Origin: Nymphaea colorata
Lineage: Eukaryota; Streptophyta; Magnoliopsida; Nymphaeales; Nymphaeaceae
Direction of reading: 5' to 3'
NCBI RefSeq assembly: GCF_008831285.2
Contig: NC_045139.1
Span: 18,336,354-18,396,353, forward strand
Length of the DNA: 60,000 bases
Part shown: piece by piece, positions 57,255 through 60,000 of the stretch
How the letters are laid out: every line of letters starts with the position of its first letter
Position numbering within the stretch: position 1 is the stretch's first letter
Notes under the pieces: generated by a model
The model's database searches: none
What the model was told of the DNA's origin: nothing
What the model saw: the letters and a program-made list of their open reading frames with translations, nothing else
Position numbers and translations under genes: made by a program

Positions 57255-58292
57255 TCATTCAATATATTTAGAGGCTTCATTAAAAGTAGAAGGTTCAAAG
57301 TGAGAGTGAATGACATTAATTCTAGCTCTATGAGTTGGGGTGAAAGTTTCATATGACACAAACCTATTGGGTTGTCTTACATTTCTAATAGATCTTCTAA
57401 GGTTTTCTTCACTTTGTGGAGTTGGTTGGAGATCAATAGTCTCATGATGTTCTCCTTCATCAACATCTTGTTGCCGGTTTCTTCTATGATATGTGATTAT
57501 ATCCTTGGCTACTCCGTTATCGTTATCATCAGTGTTACTATCATCAACATCATGCATTTCATCATCACATTGAGAGAGATACTTAAATAAAAAGGAATAA
57601 TCATTGTTGTGTTGTGATTTTCCACAAATTTTGAATCCATTTTCGTCTTCACAAAACTTTACATTTCTTGAAACTATGCTCTTGTCTTTGACTGGATCAT
57701 AACATTTGTAGTCTTTTTGTGTTTCAGAATAACCAATGAAAACACACTCAATAACCTTTGAACTTAGTTTATCAGCCTTGTCATTAAGAACAAAACATTT
57801 GCAACCAAAAACACGAAGCCTTTTCAAATCAGGTTCATATTTGAATAATTTTTCAAAAGAGGTTGTATTATTTAAAGCTTTTGAAGGCATTCTATTGATG
57901 AGATATACAGAGGCTAGGGCTGTTTCGGCCCAAAAGTTTTTAGGCACATTTTTGGCAATAAGAAGAGTTCTAGTTGTTTCAATTATGTGCCTATGTTTTC
58001 TTTCAGAAAGTCCATTTTGTTGAGGTGTTCTTGGACAAGATTTTTGATGGACTATTCCATAGTTTTCTAAATATCTTTTGAACTCATTTGAAATGTATTC
58101 GCCTCCAGAATCAGTCCTTAGGATTTTTAATTTAGCATTAAACTGTGTTTGTACTAAGTTGTGAAAATTTTTGAACATCTCAAAAACCTCAGATTTGTAT
58201 CTTAAGAAATATATCCAACAATATCTAGTGAAATCATCAACAAATATCACATAATACGATAGCCCTCCTTTTGACATGATAGGAGAGGGCCC
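57255..58292 (-). pseudogene. Copia integrase
   Basis: The integrase core shows its D-D-E pattern in VIFVDDFTRYCWIYFLRYKS, ILRTDSGGEY and QNGLSERKHRHIIETTRTLL. NFWAETALASVYLINRMPS and VFIGYSETQKDYKCYDP follow, as in plant copia elements, then the charged linker to reverse transcriptase. A TAG at 58,293-58,295 separates it from the preceding zinc-binding part, ending HSDV, which in relatives continues directly (WGP). The frame is otherwise intact. Confidence 0.93.
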
Positions 58293-60000
58293 CTACACAT
58301 CGGAATGAACAAGTTCAAAGGGAAAAGAGGAAAAGAAGCTTCTTTGTCCAAAAGATAAGGATTTCATTTTTCCATGTATACAATCATTACATTTGAAATT
58401 CTCAATACAAACGTCCTTGGTAGGACTCATCATAGACAATTTTCTAATGTTTGGATGACCTAATCTTTGATGCCAAACATTAATGTCCACATTTTTCACA
58501 TAGTGACAAAACTTTTCCTTGGGGATGCATAAATTGTCCATGTAGTAAAGGTCCCCTTTTCTAAAACCTTCCCCAATCAATCTCCCGGTTTGGTGATCCT
58601 GCACCAAACATTTATTTGATGAGAAAACGATGTCAAAACCAAGATCTGAAATTTGAGATACAGAAAGTAAGTTAAGATTAAGTCTAGGGACATAACTAAC
58701 TTTTGGAAGAAAGAACTTTTGTTTTCTAAATTCTTTTTCAAAATCTCCGATCTCTTTAACATTCAAAGATGTTCCATCGGCAGTAACTACATTAGATTCT
58801 TTTCTTGCTTGTTCAAAATTGGTCAAAGATGATATATTTGGTGTCATATGAAAAGATGCACCGGAATCTAAAAGCCAAGAAAACATACCGGGAGTGTTGG
58901 AGGTAGATGCCGTTGTTGCTAGTGCTCCGGGATTCGACTCTTTGATCATAGGTTGAAGCACCGACATGATTTGATTCAACGTTGTGGAGATTGAAGAGAG
59001 ATCACATCCTTCATTTGCAACATTTGCAACCCTCCTTTGGTCAAATTGTCTATTGTTGTATTGTCCACCTTGTGAATATGAAGTTCCACTTCCACGGTTG
59101 TGTTGCCCTCCTTGAGGATATGAAGCTCCTCCTTTGAAAAGATTTCCTCCATAGTTTCGTGGTTGTCCTTCATTGTTATTCAACTTTGGACAACTAAGTC
59201 TAATGTGACCCGGTTCATGACAAAAGTGGCAAACAACCTTAAATTCCCCTCTATTTTGATTTTTAAAGTGAGGAGGTCTAAAAGATTTGATGTTGTTCCC
59301 GGGTCTAGAGGCGGCTAAAACTTTTTCTTCTTGTTTGGAAATAAGAACACTATCTAATTCTTTGGATAATTTCATTCTAGTTTCTTCACCGCTTAACTTC
59401 GTAAGAAGTTCATGAATGGGTGGAGGAGAGGCTAAAGAAAGTAGGGCTGACCTAATTTGTTCAAATTCGGGTCGTAGACCTTGAAGAAATTGAAAAAACC
59501 TAAATTCATCGATTTCTTCTCTTCTAATCTCATGACATTTACAATCCAATCCTAGTTTGGGAGTAAGTTGATCTAACTCATTCCATACACTAGAGATTTC
59601 CATAAAATAATCTCTAACATTATTCTCACCTTGCTTGATACTTTGGGCTTTTTGAATCAAGAGATATTTACGAGCCATATCTTTTTGGGTAAACATTCCC
59701 TTGAGATATTCCCAAACTTCACTTGCTCTTTCATAATACATGAGATTTTGGGCAATTCTAGGTTCTATACTTCCGTAAATCCATTCTTTAATTCTAGAGT
59801 TTTTGGCCTCCCAATCATCTAATTTTTTATAGCATTCATCCATGGCATTTTTTCTCTCTTCTACATTCAAGTCTTTCTCAACTCCATTTTCAATTTTGGT
59901 CAACTTGAGAGAAGGAGGGGTAGACGTACCTCTTATGAAACCCCATAAATATTTCCCTTTGATATGCATCTCCAAGCATTTTGCCCATAGAGTGTAGTTG
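58293..60000 (-). pseudogene. Copia gag, protease and integrase zinc finger (5' end outside)
   Basis: The frame is open to the window edge, with NYTLWAKCLEMHIKGKYLWG as the first gag block, so the true start lies outside. Gag continues with KEWIYGSIEPRIAQNLMYYE and MARKYLLIQKAQSIKQGENN. The CCHC knuckle is CHFCHEPGHIRLSC. The aspartic protease active site is WLLDSGASFHMT. The GAG-pre-integrase zinc finger is WHQRLGHPNIRKLSMMS with CNDCIHGK. A TAG at 58,293-58,295 ends the frame. Confidence 0.93.

Larger units (their letters stand above)
54669..60000 (+). other. Intron 44 (open at right edge)
   Basis: Begins with the GT donor after EAWWDEEQ. Sequence 54,669-55,530 is AT-rich with nothing recognised. 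From about 55,531 it is a minus-strand copia element that continues past the window. No next exon of the callose synthase is found before 60,000. Confidence 0.8.
55531..60000 (-). mobile_element. Ty1/copia retrotransposon, 5' part beyond window
   Basis: Read on the minus strand, this is gag, protease, integrase, reverse transcriptase and RNase H, then the 3' LTR. The LTR begins TGTTAGGAAATAAGATATCT at 55,917 and its far end is probably near 55,531 (tgatagaaaa on plus); it is not proved because the partner LTR lies outside. RNase H is cut short: the frame runs HIEMDCQGVRK directly into the LTR, and no polypurine tract separates them, so a deletion removed the end of pol. The integrase-before-RT order marks copia rather than gypsy. 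Confidence 0.93.

Noticed and set aside
1-60000. CRISPR arrays, rRNA or tRNA genes, bacterial operons
   Set aside because: None seen. Short tandem repeats here are microsatellites or transposon subterminal arrays, and the DNA is plainly plant nuclear.

Overview
The window is nuclear DNA of a flowering plant. One very large, intron-rich gene on the + strand encodes a callose synthase (1,3-beta-glucan synthase, GT48 family), closest by recalled motifs to the Arabidopsis CalS9/GSL10 type. I traced 44 exons from 161 to 54,668. They join in one unbroken frame (4,666 nt, 1,555 codons). The gene starts before the window and its 3' end lies beyond it. About 150 N-terminal and 200-odd C-terminal residues of a roughly 1,900-residue protein are therefore missing. 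No species can be named.

Almost everything between the exons is intron, and most large introns carry transposable elements. The commonest are hAT-like DNA transposons with 8-bp target duplications, at 2,817-4,046, 11,442-11,825, 13,578-16,171 (with two elements nested in it), 23,446-24,649, 40,688-42,895 (one nested) and 44,294-51,522. The last is a 7.2-kb element with a perfect GTTTTATA duplication. It holds a broken hAT transposase pseudogene on the - strand (44,482-46,955), a nested 682-bp element and a nested 3.4-kb solo LTR. A second group, starting TCACAAATAGCG, sits at 17.6-18.0, 18.45-18.8, 27.6-28.8 and probably 38.5-39.2 kb. A decayed copia LTR element fills 35,059-37,338. A larger copia element on the - strand runs from about 55,531 past the right edge; its polyprotein frame has two nonsense codons.

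Layout: 1-12.8 kb, exons 1-16 with elements in introns 4, 6 and 14. 12.8-20.2 kb, introns 16 and 17 with nested hAT-like elements and a 0.7-kb tandem duplication. 20.2-34.8 kb, exons 18-36 with elements in introns 22 and 24. 34.8-40.2 kb, intron 36 (5.0 kb) and exons 37-39. 40.2-52.4 kb, the 12.2-kb intron 39. 52.4-54.7 kb, exons 40-44. From 54.7 kb, intron 44 with the copia element.

Three points stand out. First, there is a family of hAT-like elements that share a terminus, carry several different GC-rich subterminal repeat words, and often hold a (TA)n microsatellite at a fixed place near one end. Second, intron 15 of the host gene appears to be GA-AG (non-canonical), while intron 41 is GC-AG, 81 bp and open in frame. 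Third, the transposase and retrotransposon frames are decayed in ways that can be described precisely.
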